From: Novosphingobium clariflavum
Lineage (GTDB): Bacteria; Pseudomonadota; Alphaproteobacteria; Sphingomonadales; Sphingomonadaceae
Direction of reading: 5' to 3'
DNA length: 47,020 nt
Assembly: GCF_026420865.1 (NCBI RefSeq)
Contig: NZ_JAPCWC010000026.1
Span: 1-47,020 of the forward strand
Shown here: one piece after another, positions 25,270 to 33,081 of the stretch
How the letters are laid out: each line of letters opens with the position of its first letter
Numbering within the stretch: position 1 is the stretch's first letter
Program-made: the position numbers and the translations under genes
The notes under the pieces: generated by a model
The model's database searches: none
What the model saw: only the letters and a program-made list of their open reading frames with translations
Told to the model about the DNA's origin: nothing

Positions 25270-26130
25270 ATGTCTGACAACGATCAACCGGAACTGGCAC
25301 GCCTCACCGTAGAATTGCTGAGCGCCTACTTCACCAACAACAGTGTCCCCAGCAGCGAGCTGCCCGGCCTGATCGAAGCCACCAGGACCGCGCTGCGCGG
25401 CGCGCCTGCTCCCGGCGAGGACGTGATCGAGACTTACGTCGCCGCCGTGACGATCGAGGAGAGCCTGGCTTCGCCGCAGCACATCCTCAGCATGATCGAC
25501 GGCAAGGGGTACAAGACGCTCAAGCGGCATCTGTCGAACAACGGTCTCACGCCTGAACAATACAAGACGCGCTACAACCTGCCCGCCGACTATCCTCTCG
25601 TCGCCCCGGACTATTCGGTGTTGCGCCGCAATTTTGCCCGCAAGCTCGGTCTTGGCGGACGTCCGGCAGAGGCGGCAACGCCCGCCATCGCGGCAAAGCC
25701 TGCCAGCGAAGCGCCGGCCAAGGCGACGGCCAGGAAGACTGTCGCCCCGGTTGCCGCTGCCGCCAAGGACAGCCCGGCGATCGCCGCTGCCGCGACGGTC
25801 CCCTCGGTTGCCGCCCCCGCCAAGGCAGCGCCTGCGACTGGCGGCGCCAAGAAGCCCCGCCGCATGGCCCGGCCCGCTTCGCCGCCCTCCACGCCCGCCA
25901 AGGCCGCAGCCGCCAAGCCCAAGAGCGTAAAGCCCAAGAGCGTCGGGCCCAAGAGTGTAACATCGGCGCCCAAGGACAAGCCTGTGGCCCCCGCTGCCAA
26001 GCAGGCGACGCCCGCGAAAAAGGCGGCTCCGGCCAAGGCTGCCGGCAAGGCCAAGCCGGATGCGACCAAGCCCGCCAAGGCCAAGCCCGCCGCAAAACCG
26101 GCCACGAGCAGCCCGGCCCCTGACGCATGA
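25270..26130 (+). CDS. MucR/Ros-family regulator without zinc ligands, with H1-like tail
   Basis: A 286-aa protein. Residues 1-130 follow the MucR/Ros fold: an N-terminal oligomerisation part (LARLTVELLSAYFTNNSVP) and the DNA-binding core (YKTLKRHLSNNGLTPEQY, YNLPADYPLVAPDY). In Ros, zinc is bound by C-x2-C and two histidines; here the aligned residues are Ser74, Asp77, His87 and Asn91/Gly92, so only one ligand remains. Residues about 131-286 are Ala/Lys/Pro-rich with AAKP, PKSVKPKSV and PAKKAAPAKAA repeats, like histone H1 tails. The open frame starts earlier, but homology begins at the ATG at 25270. An AT-rich promoter-like region precedes it. MucR proteins act as H-NS-like silencers, so a nucleoid role is plausible (inference). 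Confidence 0.85.
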   Translation: MSDNDQPELARLTVELLSAYFTNNSVPSSELPGLIEATRTALRGAPAPGEDVIETYVAAVTIEESLASPQHILSMIDGKGYKTLKRHLSNNGLTPEQYKTRYNLPADYPLVAPDYSVLRRNFARKLGLGGRPAEAATPAIAAKPASEAPAKATARKTVAPVAAAAKDSPAIAAAATVPSVAAPAKAAPATGGAKKPRRMARPASPPSTPAKAAAAKPKSVKPKSVGPKSVTSAPKDKPVAPAAKQATPAKKAAPAKAAGKAKPDATKPAKAKPAAKPATSSPAPDA

Positions 26131-26137
26131 AAGGCTT

Positions 26138-26165
26138 CGAGGCCGGTTCAGCCGGACCGGCCTCG
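26138..26165. terminator. Hairpin after the MucR-like gene
   Basis: CGAGGCCGG pairs with CCGGCCTCG (9 bp) around a 10-base loop, 8 bp after the stop codon. No T tract follows, so termination is probable but not certain. Confidence 0.6.
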
Positions 26166-26418
26166 TGATGCTCATTCACGCATGATGCGGCAGGGCATGA
26201 AGGCAGAACCGGCATCAACCGGATAGTCTTCCGTCCTGCCCGTCACGAATACTGTCCAGGCGTTCAGCTGGCGGCCATATCGGTGCCTCGCAGGCGTGAT
26301 TAATGTGCCCCGCGCCTGTTCACCGTACCGCGCGCACAGACGCGTCGTGCCTTGCCGGCAAGCCCCGGTCCTGCCCCCCCCGTTACGGATCCGGTTTCGG
26401 CCCCCGTTGCGATTCCGG
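26166..26418. other. Intergenic gap between MucR-like gene and tad-linked regulator
   Basis: About 250 bp with no supported gene, between two convergent genes. Nothing beyond ordinary GC-rich sequence was seen. Confidence 0.5.
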
Positions 26419-27462
26419 TTACTGGCCCACCAGCCCCGGCGCCCTGAGGGCCGCAGCGATCTTGCGCGCGTGCAGCTGCTCGGAAAGATAGTCGATCAGC
26501 GGCTGTTCGAGATTGGGGTTGATGACCAGGAAGTGCCGCCGCCGGTCATGCTCGTCGGGAAGCCGGCACAGCACCTCTTCCGCGACAAGCCGGCGCACCA
26601 GCCGCAAGGCCGTGCTCATCGGCGCGCCCGAAGCGATGCAGGCGCTGGAAACCGCCACTTCGCGCCCCTCGATCTTGGCCAGCAGAAGATCCAGCAGCAT
26701 TTCCCAGGCCGGATCGCCAAACAGTTCGCCCCCGCCGATCTCGCGGCGCTTGCTTTCCTTGCGCAAGATTTCCCGGATATAGGCGGTAAGCTCGCCCGGC
26801 TGGTGATCGTGCGACAGGCGGGCGGAGGCCTGGGCCGGGCCGATCGGTCCGCCGGCCGCGCCCCGCACCGCCGCGGTGCCCTGCTGGCCCTCCGGTTCAT
26901 CCAGCAATTGCGCCAGGCTGCGCAGTTCCTGGCTGAGATTGCTGATCTTGCCCAGCAGATCCCCGCGCGCACCGGGCGCATCGCGCAGCCCCTTGGTGCG
27001 CTGCAGCGCCCGCCGCAGATCGGCCTGCTGCACCGGCTTTTCCAGGAAATCGATCGCCGAGGCGCGCATCGCGTCGACCGCGACGTCCTTGCTGGCATAC
27101 CCGGTGACCATGATGAACTGCAGCCGCCGTCCGCGCAGGTCAGCCCTTTGCGACAGCTCGTAGATCAGCGAGATGCCGTCCTGCCCCGGCATGTTGTAAT
27201 CGACGATGGCGATGGCGACGTCATTCTCGACATAGAGGCGTTCCGCCTCGCGCGCGTTGCCGGCCACCAGCGGGGCATATCCCATCGCCCGCAGGCTGAA
27301 GGCGCATTCCTCGCACCAGTCCGCATCGTCATCGACGATCAGCACCGTCTCGACCGGAAGCGAACCGGCGATCTCTTCTTCCACAGGCCCTGCCACCGTT
27401 GCGCTTGCCGGGCTGAGGATGGCCCCCAGACGCGCTCTCCAGTTCGGTGTCATCTCATTCAT
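26419..27462 (-). CDS. Response regulator with receiver and winged-helix output
   Basis: A 347-aa regulator. The receiver (about 38-155) has VLIVDDDADWCEEC, phosphoacceptor Asp88 (IAIVDYNMPGQDG) and Lys142 (DFLEKPVQ). A linker with a short coiled segment (LLGKISNLSQELRSLAQLLDE) leads to a C-terminal winged-helix-like domain (about 235-335: EMLLDLLLAKIEGREVAVSSACIAS, MSTALRLVRRLVAEEVLCRLPDEHDRRR) that resembles MarR-type DNA-binding folds. GGAGGT at 27474-27479 supports the ATG at 27462 over the TTG three codons earlier. It begins 54 bp after the CpaA-like gene on the same strand, so it probably belongs to the tad operon and may regulate it. Its kinase may be the one at 38394, which looks damaged. 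Confidence 0.88.
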   Translation of the reverse strand: MNEMTPNWRARLGAILSPASATVAGPVEEEIAGSLPVETVLIVDDDADWCEECAFSLRAMGYAPLVAGNAREAERLYVENDVAIAIVDYNMPGQDGISLIYELSQRADLRGRRLQFIMVTGYASKDVAVDAMRASAIDFLEKPVQQADLRRALQRTKGLRDAPGARGDLLGKISNLSQELRSLAQLLDEPEGQQGTAAVRGAAGGPIGPAQASARLSHDHQPGELTAYIREILRKESKRREIGGGELFGDPAWEMLLDLLLAKIEGREVAVSSACIASGAPMSTALRLVRRLVAEEVLCRLPDEHDRRRHFLVINPNLEQPLIDYLSEQLHARKIAAALRAPGLVGQ

Positions 27463-27516
27463 ATGCGCCAAAGACCTCCGAATACCTTTTCGGTCCGTTA
27501 TCCAGGCATCCCGCGA

Positions 27517-27981
27517 TTATCGAACCAGCATCATGATCTGGCCGAATCCAGTGCAAAGTATCGCCATGACAGCAATCGCATTTGCATCCGGACGCCTCCC
27601 GTTACTGTTTATGCTATAAATTGCCCCCACAATAAACAGCATTAACCCTGTTATCAATACCAGGACGCAAGCGGCGACAGGACCGAGGTATAAGGCGGAC
27701 GATGACAAAAGTTTAATTTGTCCGCCGGTGAGGATTTGCCTTCCACTGGCAAGGCGCAATGCCGCAACCTGAGAAAGCACCAGCGCAAGGCATGCCGCCC
27801 CGGTGGCAAGGGCCAGGGCCGCGCCTGCGGGGCCCGAGCGCGCAAAGGCAAAGGCCAGCCCCGCCAGGGCAATCGCGGCATAAGCCGCATCCGGTGCCCG
27901 CCGCCCTTCCCAAGGCAGGACCACCGGCGGCAGGACCAGCACGATCAATACCGCCAGGCGGATATAGTCCAGCGCCGCCAT
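27517..27981 (-). CDS. CpaA/TadV-like prepilin peptidase homologue lacking catalytic Asp
   Basis: Polytopic membrane protein (154 aa, the usual CpaA length) with about five helices, the last position of the pilus operon before the regulator. Its pattern follows A24 prepilin peptidases: helix 1, then a cytoplasmic R-R-x-P turn (PWEGRRAPDAAY), and later TGGQIKLLSSSALYLGP, matching GxGDxKLL of active enzymes. Both catalytic aspartates are replaced: the first aligns with Pro23 and the second with Gln88. So it should not cleave prepilins, and processing of the Flp pilin must come from another peptidase. It starts one base after the tadE stop codon. The catalytic loss is read by eye from motif spacing. 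Confidence 0.78.
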   Translation of the reverse strand: MAALDYIRLAVLIVLVLPPVVLPWEGRRAPDAAYAAIALAGLAFAFARSGPAGAALALATGAACLALVLSQVAALRLASGRQILTGGQIKLLSSSALYLGPVAACVLVLITGLMLFIVGAIYSINSNGRRPDANAIAVMAILCTGFGQIMMLVR

Positions 27982-27982
27982 C

Positions 27983-28420
27983 TCAATAGCCGCCGTTGGT
28001 CACGGTGACGCTGGCGCGCAGGTTCGCCGTCGGCAGCGGAACCATGTTGCCGTAACGCATGATCGGGCTCCTGCTCATGTCATAGCTGACCGCAACGGTG
28101 AAGGCGCCGGTGCCATCAGCGCTGGCGGTGATCACCGGCGTGCTGCTGTTGCCGAGCAGCGTCTTGTAATTGTCCATCACCGCCGCCGCCCGGGCCCGCG
28201 CCAGGCTGGCCCGTTCCGGCGACGAAAGCCCGGCAACCGCGGCCCGCGCGCCTTCGGCCGCAGCCTGCCGCACGCCGATCAGCGCGCTGAAATAGATCGA
28301 ATAGACGATGGTGCCGAAAACCAGGAGAAGCAGCGCCGGAGCCAGAAACACGAACTCCAGCGCCGCCATCCCGCGCGTGCACCTCCATAGCCGGGACAAG
28401 CCTCCGGCGGACATGCGCAT
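27983..28420 (-). CDS. tadE: TadE-like pseudopilin
   Basis: Minor pilin-like protein (145 aa) of the Flp/Tad pilus. The type IVb prepilin-like site RG|MAALEF is followed by a hydrophobic helix (VFLAPALLLLVFGTIVYSIYF); Glu5 after the glycine is present as in pilins. The C-terminal part is a small periplasmic beta domain (VSYDMSRSPIMRYGNM... LRASVTVTNGGY). GGAGG seven bases before the ATG at 28420 supports the start. It lies 15 bp behind flp and touches the CpaA-like gene. TadE proteins are thought to help initiate or anchor the pilus. Confidence 0.9.
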   Translation of the reverse strand: MRMSAGGLSRLWRCTRGMAALEFVFLAPALLLLVFGTIVYSIYFSALIGVRQAAAEGARAAVAGLSSPERASLARARAAAVMDNYKTLLGNSSTPVITASADGTGAFTVAVSYDMSRSPIMRYGNMVPLPTANLRASVTVTNGGY

Positions 28421-28435
28421 GGCAGAACCTCCCGT

Positions 28436-28609
28436 TCAGGTCTGGTCGAACAGATGCCCGAATGCGGTCGAAAGATCGGCCTGGAATGCATCGCCGACCG
28501 CAACGATCCCGCCCACCACGATGGCGCCGAGAACTGCGTATTCAACCGCCGTGAGGCCGCGTTCATCGGTCTTGAGGCGGACCAGGAACTTGAGAACCAT
28601 GTCCTTCAT
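28436..28609 (-). CDS. flp: Flp/Fap-type pilin
   Basis: Major type IVb pilin subunit (57 aa). The processing site is ERG|LTAVEYAVLGAIVVGGIVAVG: glycine before the cut, Glu5 and Tyr6 after it, then the hydrophobic helix, all as in Flp pilins. The short C-terminus (DAFQADLSTAFGHLFDQT) is typical. The frame is open 20 codons more, but GGAGA directly before the ATG at 28609 and family length favour this start. Unusually, the pilin gene is late in the operon, after tadG, rather than first. The 75-bp gap before it could hold an extra promoter. Confidence 0.93.
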   Translation of the reverse strand: MKDMVLKFLVRLKTDERGLTAVEYAVLGAIVVGGIVAVGDAFQADLSTAFGHLFDQT

Positions 28610-28684
28610 CGTATTTCTCCCCATTGCCCCCTTGCGAGTACCGATGCCGGACGGGGGCTTGCCCGGCATCGGCGTCCGTGAATG

Positions 28685-30523
28685 TCACACCAGCACGGGC
28701 ACCCCGCAGCGTGCCCCGGTGGTCCAGACCCGCGCGGTGCCAAGCTGGATGCCGAGCGCGGTCAGCACATTGGTCAGCAGCGGATCGACCACCGTGCCGA
28801 CCAGATCGGTCACCGGCTGCACGAGCGCGGGCAGGACGGTGCCGGTGACGGTCGAGAGGCCGGTCGATTGCAGCAGCGAGCAGGCGAGCGGCAGGCAGCC
28901 GACCGGCGTGCCCAGCTTCACATCGAGCCCGTCCGAGCGCAGCAGGCTGGTGGTGACGCTGCTGATGGTGGGGCCGATCTTCACCGCATTGCCGATCGTC
29001 TGCGCATGCGCGGGCTGCGCCGGCGTGCCCGCGCCGGGGCCGAACGTCAGCGCCGCGCTCTGCGCCCCCGCGACCGGCTGCACCACCGCCCTGCCGCTGA
29101 CGGTGGCGCCGATGCCCAGCAGCGAGATCTCGGCGATCTCGGTCTGCCTGAAGTCCGCCGCCTGCAGCGCGGGCAGCGTCCTGGCCATCGGATCGAAGGC
29201 GGGCACATCGCCGACATAGGCATTGACGAGGCCGGAACTGGCCAGGACGTTCACCGTGGTGTCGCTGGCCTGTTCGCCGGTGTTGGGGCAGTTGATCCCG
29301 GTCACTTGCGCCTGCGCCGCGGCAACGTCGAGGATGACCGGCAGGTGCACGTTGACCGAGGCGACCGCAAGATTGACCGGCAGGTCGATCAGCACCTGCA
29401 CCCGCAGCGCCGAAGTGGCGACGAAGGTTTCGCCCGCAGGCCCGAAGGCGAAACGGGGACGATCGCCCGCACCGCTCGACACCAGCCCGATCCTGACGGT
29501 GCTGACCGGCACCAGCAGGCTCACCGCCCTCGACAGATCGACGGCAGTCGGCCCGGCCTGCACCGCGTAGATCAGCAGCTGGTAGGCGTTCATCCCGGCA
29601 CGCAGCGCCTGCGGATTGGCGGCGCCGCCGACCGGCATGTTCTTCCACACGCCAAGGCCGAACAGCCCGCTGAACGGAACCTTGTAGCCATTGCCGACCT
29701 GCCCTGCAAAGACGGTGAGCGCGGCCCGGGTATCGGCGTCGGCCGCCGCTTCGGCAGCGGCCTCGGCGATGTCCTTCAGCCCGTGGGAACGGCTCGCCAG
29801 TTCGCCGTAGGTCCCCGCGAAACCTTCTTTCGCGGCGAGCTTGTCGAAGAACAGACCCGCGTTGACATTGCCCTGCATCAGCCGCTGCACATCGGTCCTG
29901 CCGAGCGCGATCGGAGTGCCCAGCAGCGAACTGAGCAGGCTGTTGAGCGTCGAGACCAGCGGCGTCGTGATCGAATCCAGCAGCGGCGAGACGACGTTCG
30001 TCAGCACGTCCGAGGTGACGCCGACGCCCGCCTCGTCGATCCGCGCCGCGGTGGCGGTGGCGGCCAGATCGGGGATCGGGTTGATCGGCCCCAGCAGCCT
30101 GGAGAAGTAGCGGCGGCTGGGCTTGGTGGTGTGAATGCGCACCGCCGTGCTGAGGCCGTTGCCCGGGCACCGCGCATAGCTCCTGTCGAAGCGGTCGGCC
30201 GCAGCGAGACGGGAATCCGCACAGTACCGGCCGACTTCGACCGACTGCAGGATGGTCGTATCGGAATAGCCGTTGCGCACCAGATAGTCCTGCGCGCGGG
30301 CGCCGGCCTGGTCGGGATACATGGCCGCAGCCAGCGCCGCCGCCTCGGTGGCGGAGCGCAGTTCGCGATTGCCGAAATAGTAGAGGCCGCTGTCCAGCGC
30401 CATGCCCGCCGCCGACAGCAGCATGACCCCCAGGACCGCCACCGCAGGCCCGACGACGCCCCGCTGGTCGCGCGCCAGCCGCCGGGCGAAACGGCGCAGG
30501 ACTGCGCGCCCGGCGCTAGCCAT
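28685..30523 (-). CDS. tadG: TadG-like pilus-associated protein
   Basis: Large membrane-anchored protein (612 aa) of the Tad system. The N-terminal TadG/TadE-like motif DQRGVVGPAVAVLGVMLLSAAGMALDSG holds the anchor helix (about 24-45), and is followed by the characteristic RELRSATEAAALAAA region. The long outer part is rich in Val, Ala and Leu with repetitive LSSLLGTP- and LVPVSTVRIGL-like segments, and two Cys near the C-terminus (GCLPLACSL). TadG proteins sit in the envelope and are needed for pilus assembly. The ATG at 30523 overlaps the TPR gene by 8 bp; the frame continues upstream but only through low-complexity residues. Confidence 0.88.
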   Translation of the reverse strand: MASAGRAVLRRFARRLARDQRGVVGPAVAVLGVMLLSAAGMALDSGLYYFGNRELRSATEAAALAAAMYPDQAGARAQDYLVRNGYSDTTILQSVEVGRYCADSRLAAADRFDRSYARCPGNGLSTAVRIHTTKPSRRYFSRLLGPINPIPDLAATATAARIDEAGVGVTSDVLTNVVSPLLDSITTPLVSTLNSLLSSLLGTPIALGRTDVQRLMQGNVNAGLFFDKLAAKEGFAGTYGELASRSHGLKDIAEAAAEAAADADTRAALTVFAGQVGNGYKVPFSGLFGLGVWKNMPVGGAANPQALRAGMNAYQLLIYAVQAGPTAVDLSRAVSLLVPVSTVRIGLVSSGAGDRPRFAFGPAGETFVATSALRVQVLIDLPVNLAVASVNVHLPVILDVAAAQAQVTGINCPNTGEQASDTTVNVLASSGLVNAYVGDVPAFDPMARTLPALQAADFRQTEIAEISLLGIGATVSGRAVVQPVAGAQSAALTFGPGAGTPAQPAHAQTIGNAVKIGPTISSVTTSLLRSDGLDVKLGTPVGCLPLACSLLQSTGLSTVTGTVLPALVQPVTDLVGTVVDPLLTNVLTALGIQLGTARVWTTGARCGVPVLV

Positions 30524-31277
30524 GCTGCCCTCCGGTGTCGGCAGAGGCAGAGGCAGAGGCAGGGGAAGAAGCAGGAGAAGGAGTGACCAGCGACGACGCC
30601 TGCGCGGCAACCTCGCGCCGGATCCGGGCACGGGCGGCCGGGTCGCGCACCGATCCCAGCACGGTGTCGGCCTCGCCGCCGCGCCCCGCCACGGTGAGCG
30701 CGAGCACCAGGTTGTTGCGGATCACCGCTTCGCGCGGGGCCAGATCGTAGGCCGCCTTCAGCGCTTCCACCGCCTGCTCCGGCTGGCCGGAGCGCAGCCG
30801 CGCATAGCCCAGCGCATTGCCGATCAGGGGATTGGCCGGGCTTTGCACCAGCGCCTCGGCATAGTCGGCGGCGGCCTGCTGCCAGCGGCCTTGCGCGGCC
30901 GCGACATGGCCGCGCACTTCCAGCACGCCGCCGTCTTGCGCGCTGTGCGCAATGCGCTTCAGCGCCGCCTCCGCCGCATCGGTCTGGCCAAGGTCGAGCA
31001 GGCAATTCACGCGCAGCATCAAGGCATCGCGGTCGCGCGGATACTGGCGGTCGAAATCGTCGAGATAGGCCAGCGCCGCCCGCGCCCGCCCATCCACCCG
31101 CGCCTGTCGGATCAGCGACAGGTAAAGCGTGCGGGTGGAGCCCTGCACGGCCGGATCGCTCAGCCCCGCCACCGGCGAACCGCGCTCTGCCGCCAGCGCC
31201 GGTGCGGGCGCGGGGGCAACCAGCGACAGTGCCAGCAACAAGCGGCCATGGCGACGCAAGGCGACGGGTAGGATCAT
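30516..31277 (-). CDS. tadD: TPR-repeat pilus assembly protein (TadD-like)
   Basis: A 253-aa exported protein with a signal peptide (about 1-30: LLLALSLVAPAPAPALAAE) and tetratricopeptide repeats (about 60-200, e.g. DALMLRVNCLLDLGQTDAAEAALKRI, NPLIGNALGYARLRSGQPEQAVEALKAAY). In tad loci such TPR proteins (TadD) act as pilotins or scaffolds for the outer-membrane secretin. The C-terminus is a low-complexity Ser/Ala tail encoded by a short GGCAGA-type repeat near 30537-30566. The start ATG at 31277 overlaps the tadC stop (ATGA). A much longer open frame runs through tadC but is not protein-like. Confidence 0.88.
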   Translation of the reverse strand: MILPVALRRHGRLLLALSLVAPAPAPALAAERGSPVAGLSDPAVQGSTRTLYLSLIRQARVDGRARAALAYLDDFDRQYPRDRDALMLRVNCLLDLGQTDAAEAALKRIAHSAQDGGVLEVRGHVAAAQGRWQQAAADYAEALVQSPANPLIGNALGYARLRSGQPEQAVEALKAAYDLAPREAVIRNNLVLALTVAGRGGEADTVLGSVRDPAARARIRREVAAQASSLVTPSPASSPASASASADTGGQHG

Positions 31278-32179
31278 GGGGCCGAACTCCGCAAGGTATC
31301 GAGGATCGCGGCGACCGGCGGCCCGGCCAGCACGATGAACAGCGCGGGCATGAAGAAGACCAGCATCAGGATCACCATGCGCACGGTGATCGCGCCGATC
31401 GCCTCGCGCGCACGGGCGACCCGGCGCTGCGAGAACTCGCGCACGAATTCGCGCAAGGCCGGGACCAGTTCCATGCCGTGGAACAGCGACTGGCGGAAAA
31501 CCGTGGCCAGTTCGCGCGAACCGCTCACCGCCACGCGCGCCGCCCAGCGGTCGAACGCAAGCTGGTAGTCCTGCCCGCGATCGAGATCCTCGACCAGCAT
31601 CGCGACGAGGCGCGCATGGCGGGGCACCGCCACCTGTTCCTCGCGCGCGATGGCGCGGAAGCACTGGTCGAGCGAGACGCCGCTTTCGAGCATCATCAGC
31701 ATGAGATCGAGCAGGAATGGAAACTCGGCAGTGAGAACGCGCTCGCGCCCCGCCGCCCGCATCCTCAGCACGTACTTGGCCGCGATGTACGTGAGACCGG
31801 CCAGCGCGAAAGTCGGGAACAGCGGCTTGAAGGGATTGCCGGTCACCGCAAGGCACACGGCCATGCTGGCAAGCGCCGCCAGCATGGCCGCGCCGACCCG
31901 CAGCCAGGCGAAGACCTCGATGGCGGACGGATCGAAATAGCCCGCCTTGCGCAGACGCTGCTCCACCTCGTCTCGGTCGCGCCCGCGCACGGCAAAGAGG
32001 CGCGGCAACGGGTAGCGCATCAGGGCGCCTTGCGAACGCGGCGCGGCGGCGCCCCGCCCTTGCGCGCTCACCCGCTCCCGCAGCCGCGCATCCGCGCGCA
32101 GCAAGCGGAACCCCAGACCGGCCACGGCCAGACTGCCCGCCGCGAACGACAACAGCGCAAGAGAGGCGAGCGAGGCCAT
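31274..32179 (-). CDS. tadC: Tad inner-membrane platform protein TadC
   Basis: Type II secretion F-like integral membrane protein (301 aa), partner of TadB in the pilus assembly platform. An N-terminal helix (1-28), a helix pair at about 92-140 and a C-terminal pair (about 265-290, VRMVILMLVFFMPALFIVLAG) flank a cytoplasmic T2SSF domain with EFPFLLDLMLMMLESGVSLDQCFRAIA and the later RELATVFRQSLFHGMELVPALREF. The start shares one base with the tadB stop (TGATG), and the end overlaps tadD by 4 bp. Family length and order fit TadC exactly. Confidence 0.94.
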   Translation of the reverse strand: MASLASLALLSFAAGSLAVAGLGFRLLRADARLRERVSAQGRGAAAPRSQGALMRYPLPRLFAVRGRDRDEVEQRLRKAGYFDPSAIEVFAWLRVGAAMLAALASMAVCLAVTGNPFKPLFPTFALAGLTYIAAKYVLRMRAAGRERVLTAEFPFLLDLMLMMLESGVSLDQCFRAIAREEQVAVPRHARLVAMLVEDLDRGQDYQLAFDRWAARVAVSGSRELATVFRQSLFHGMELVPALREFVREFSQRRVARAREAIGAITVRMVILMLVFFMPALFIVLAGPPVAAILDTLRSSAP

Positions 32180-33081
32180 CAGAACGCGAGCCTCATCATC
32201 CGGCGCACCACGACAATGCCCAGCGCCTCGAGCCCGATGGCGAAGACCGAGAGCTTCTGCCCGCGCGGATCACCGGTGAAGAAGTCGAGGTAGCCCGGGT
32301 TCATGAACATCAGCAGCGCCATGGCGAGCAGCGGCATCGCGATCAGCACGCGCGCGCTGATCCGCGATTCCGAAGTGGCCGCCGAAAGCTCGCGCCGGAT
32401 CCGCACCCGCTCGCGCAGGATCGCGGCAAGGTTGGTCAGCGCGGTTCCCAGCGAGCCGCCGAACCGCAAGTTGGTGCGGATCGCGGCGGCCAGCATCGAT
32501 ACTTCGGGAACGCGCAGCCGGTCGGCAAGCTGCTGCATCGTCTCGGCAACCGGCGCGCCCATCTCCAGCCGCCGTCCGGTCGCCGCGAAGTAGCTGCGCA
32601 CCGCGTCCGGGGCATCGGCCAGCGCCCGTTCCAGCGCCTGCGACAGCGAATTGCCCACCGCCTGCAGCTGCCGCACCCCGTCGAGATAGAGCGGCAGGGC
32701 ATCGGTCAGCGCCTCGATCCGCTTGCGGGCTCGGGACTGGAGCCAGGAATATCCGGCCATCGGCACGCCGATCACCAGCACCAGCGCCGCGACCGGCCCG
32801 GCCAGCAGCAGCGCCGCCAGCACCACCGCCAGCCCGGCAAGCGCCAGCTGGCGCAGGCCCTGCCGCGTCATCTCGACCTGGGCCTGCGCCAGCAGCGGCG
32901 CCAGGCGTTCGGGCACCGAGATCCGCGTCGCCCCGGTGGCCGCGGTCCGGCTCGGCGCGACCATCTGCGCCAGCCGCCGGTCCACCGCGGCGATACCGCG
33001 CGCCCGCTCGGCCAGCAGGTACCAGGCGAGGGCGCCGAGCGTCAGCAGCGCCAGAACGAGATAGGCGCCCGCCCTCACCAC
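32179..33081 (-). CDS. tadB: Tad inner-membrane platform protein TadB
   Basis: Integral membrane T2SSF-domain protein (300 aa) that forms the pilus-assembly platform with TadC and contacts the TadA ATPase. An N-terminal helix (about 5-25), a pair at about 80-115 and a C-terminal pair (about 245-270) bracket the T2SSF core (ALPLYLDGVRQLQAVGNSLSQALERAL, LAAAIRTNLRFGGSLGTALTNL). It overlaps tadA by 7 bp and tadC by 1 bp. The position directly behind the ATPase identifies it as TadB rather than TadC. Confidence 0.94.
   Translation of the reverse strand: MVRAGAYLVLALLTLGALAWYLLAERARGIAAVDRRLAQMVAPSRTAATGATRISVPERLAPLLAQAQVEMTRQGLRQLALAGLAVVLAALLLAGPVAALVLVIGVPMAGYSWLQSRARKRIEALTDALPLYLDGVRQLQAVGNSLSQALERALADAPDAVRSYFAATGRRLEMGAPVAETMQQLADRLRVPEVSMLAAAIRTNLRFGGSLGTALTNLAAILRERVRIRRELSAATSESRISARVLIAMPLLAMALLMFMNPGYLDFFTGDPRGQKLSVFAIGLEALGIVVVRRMMRLAF

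Noticed and set aside
26296..27645. Plus-strand 449-codon frame over the response regulator
   Set aside because: Antisense shadow; the minus strand encodes a clear receiver domain.
28682..30586. Long open frame antisense to tadG
   Set aside because: Composition is a mirror of tadG; no start signal or domain.
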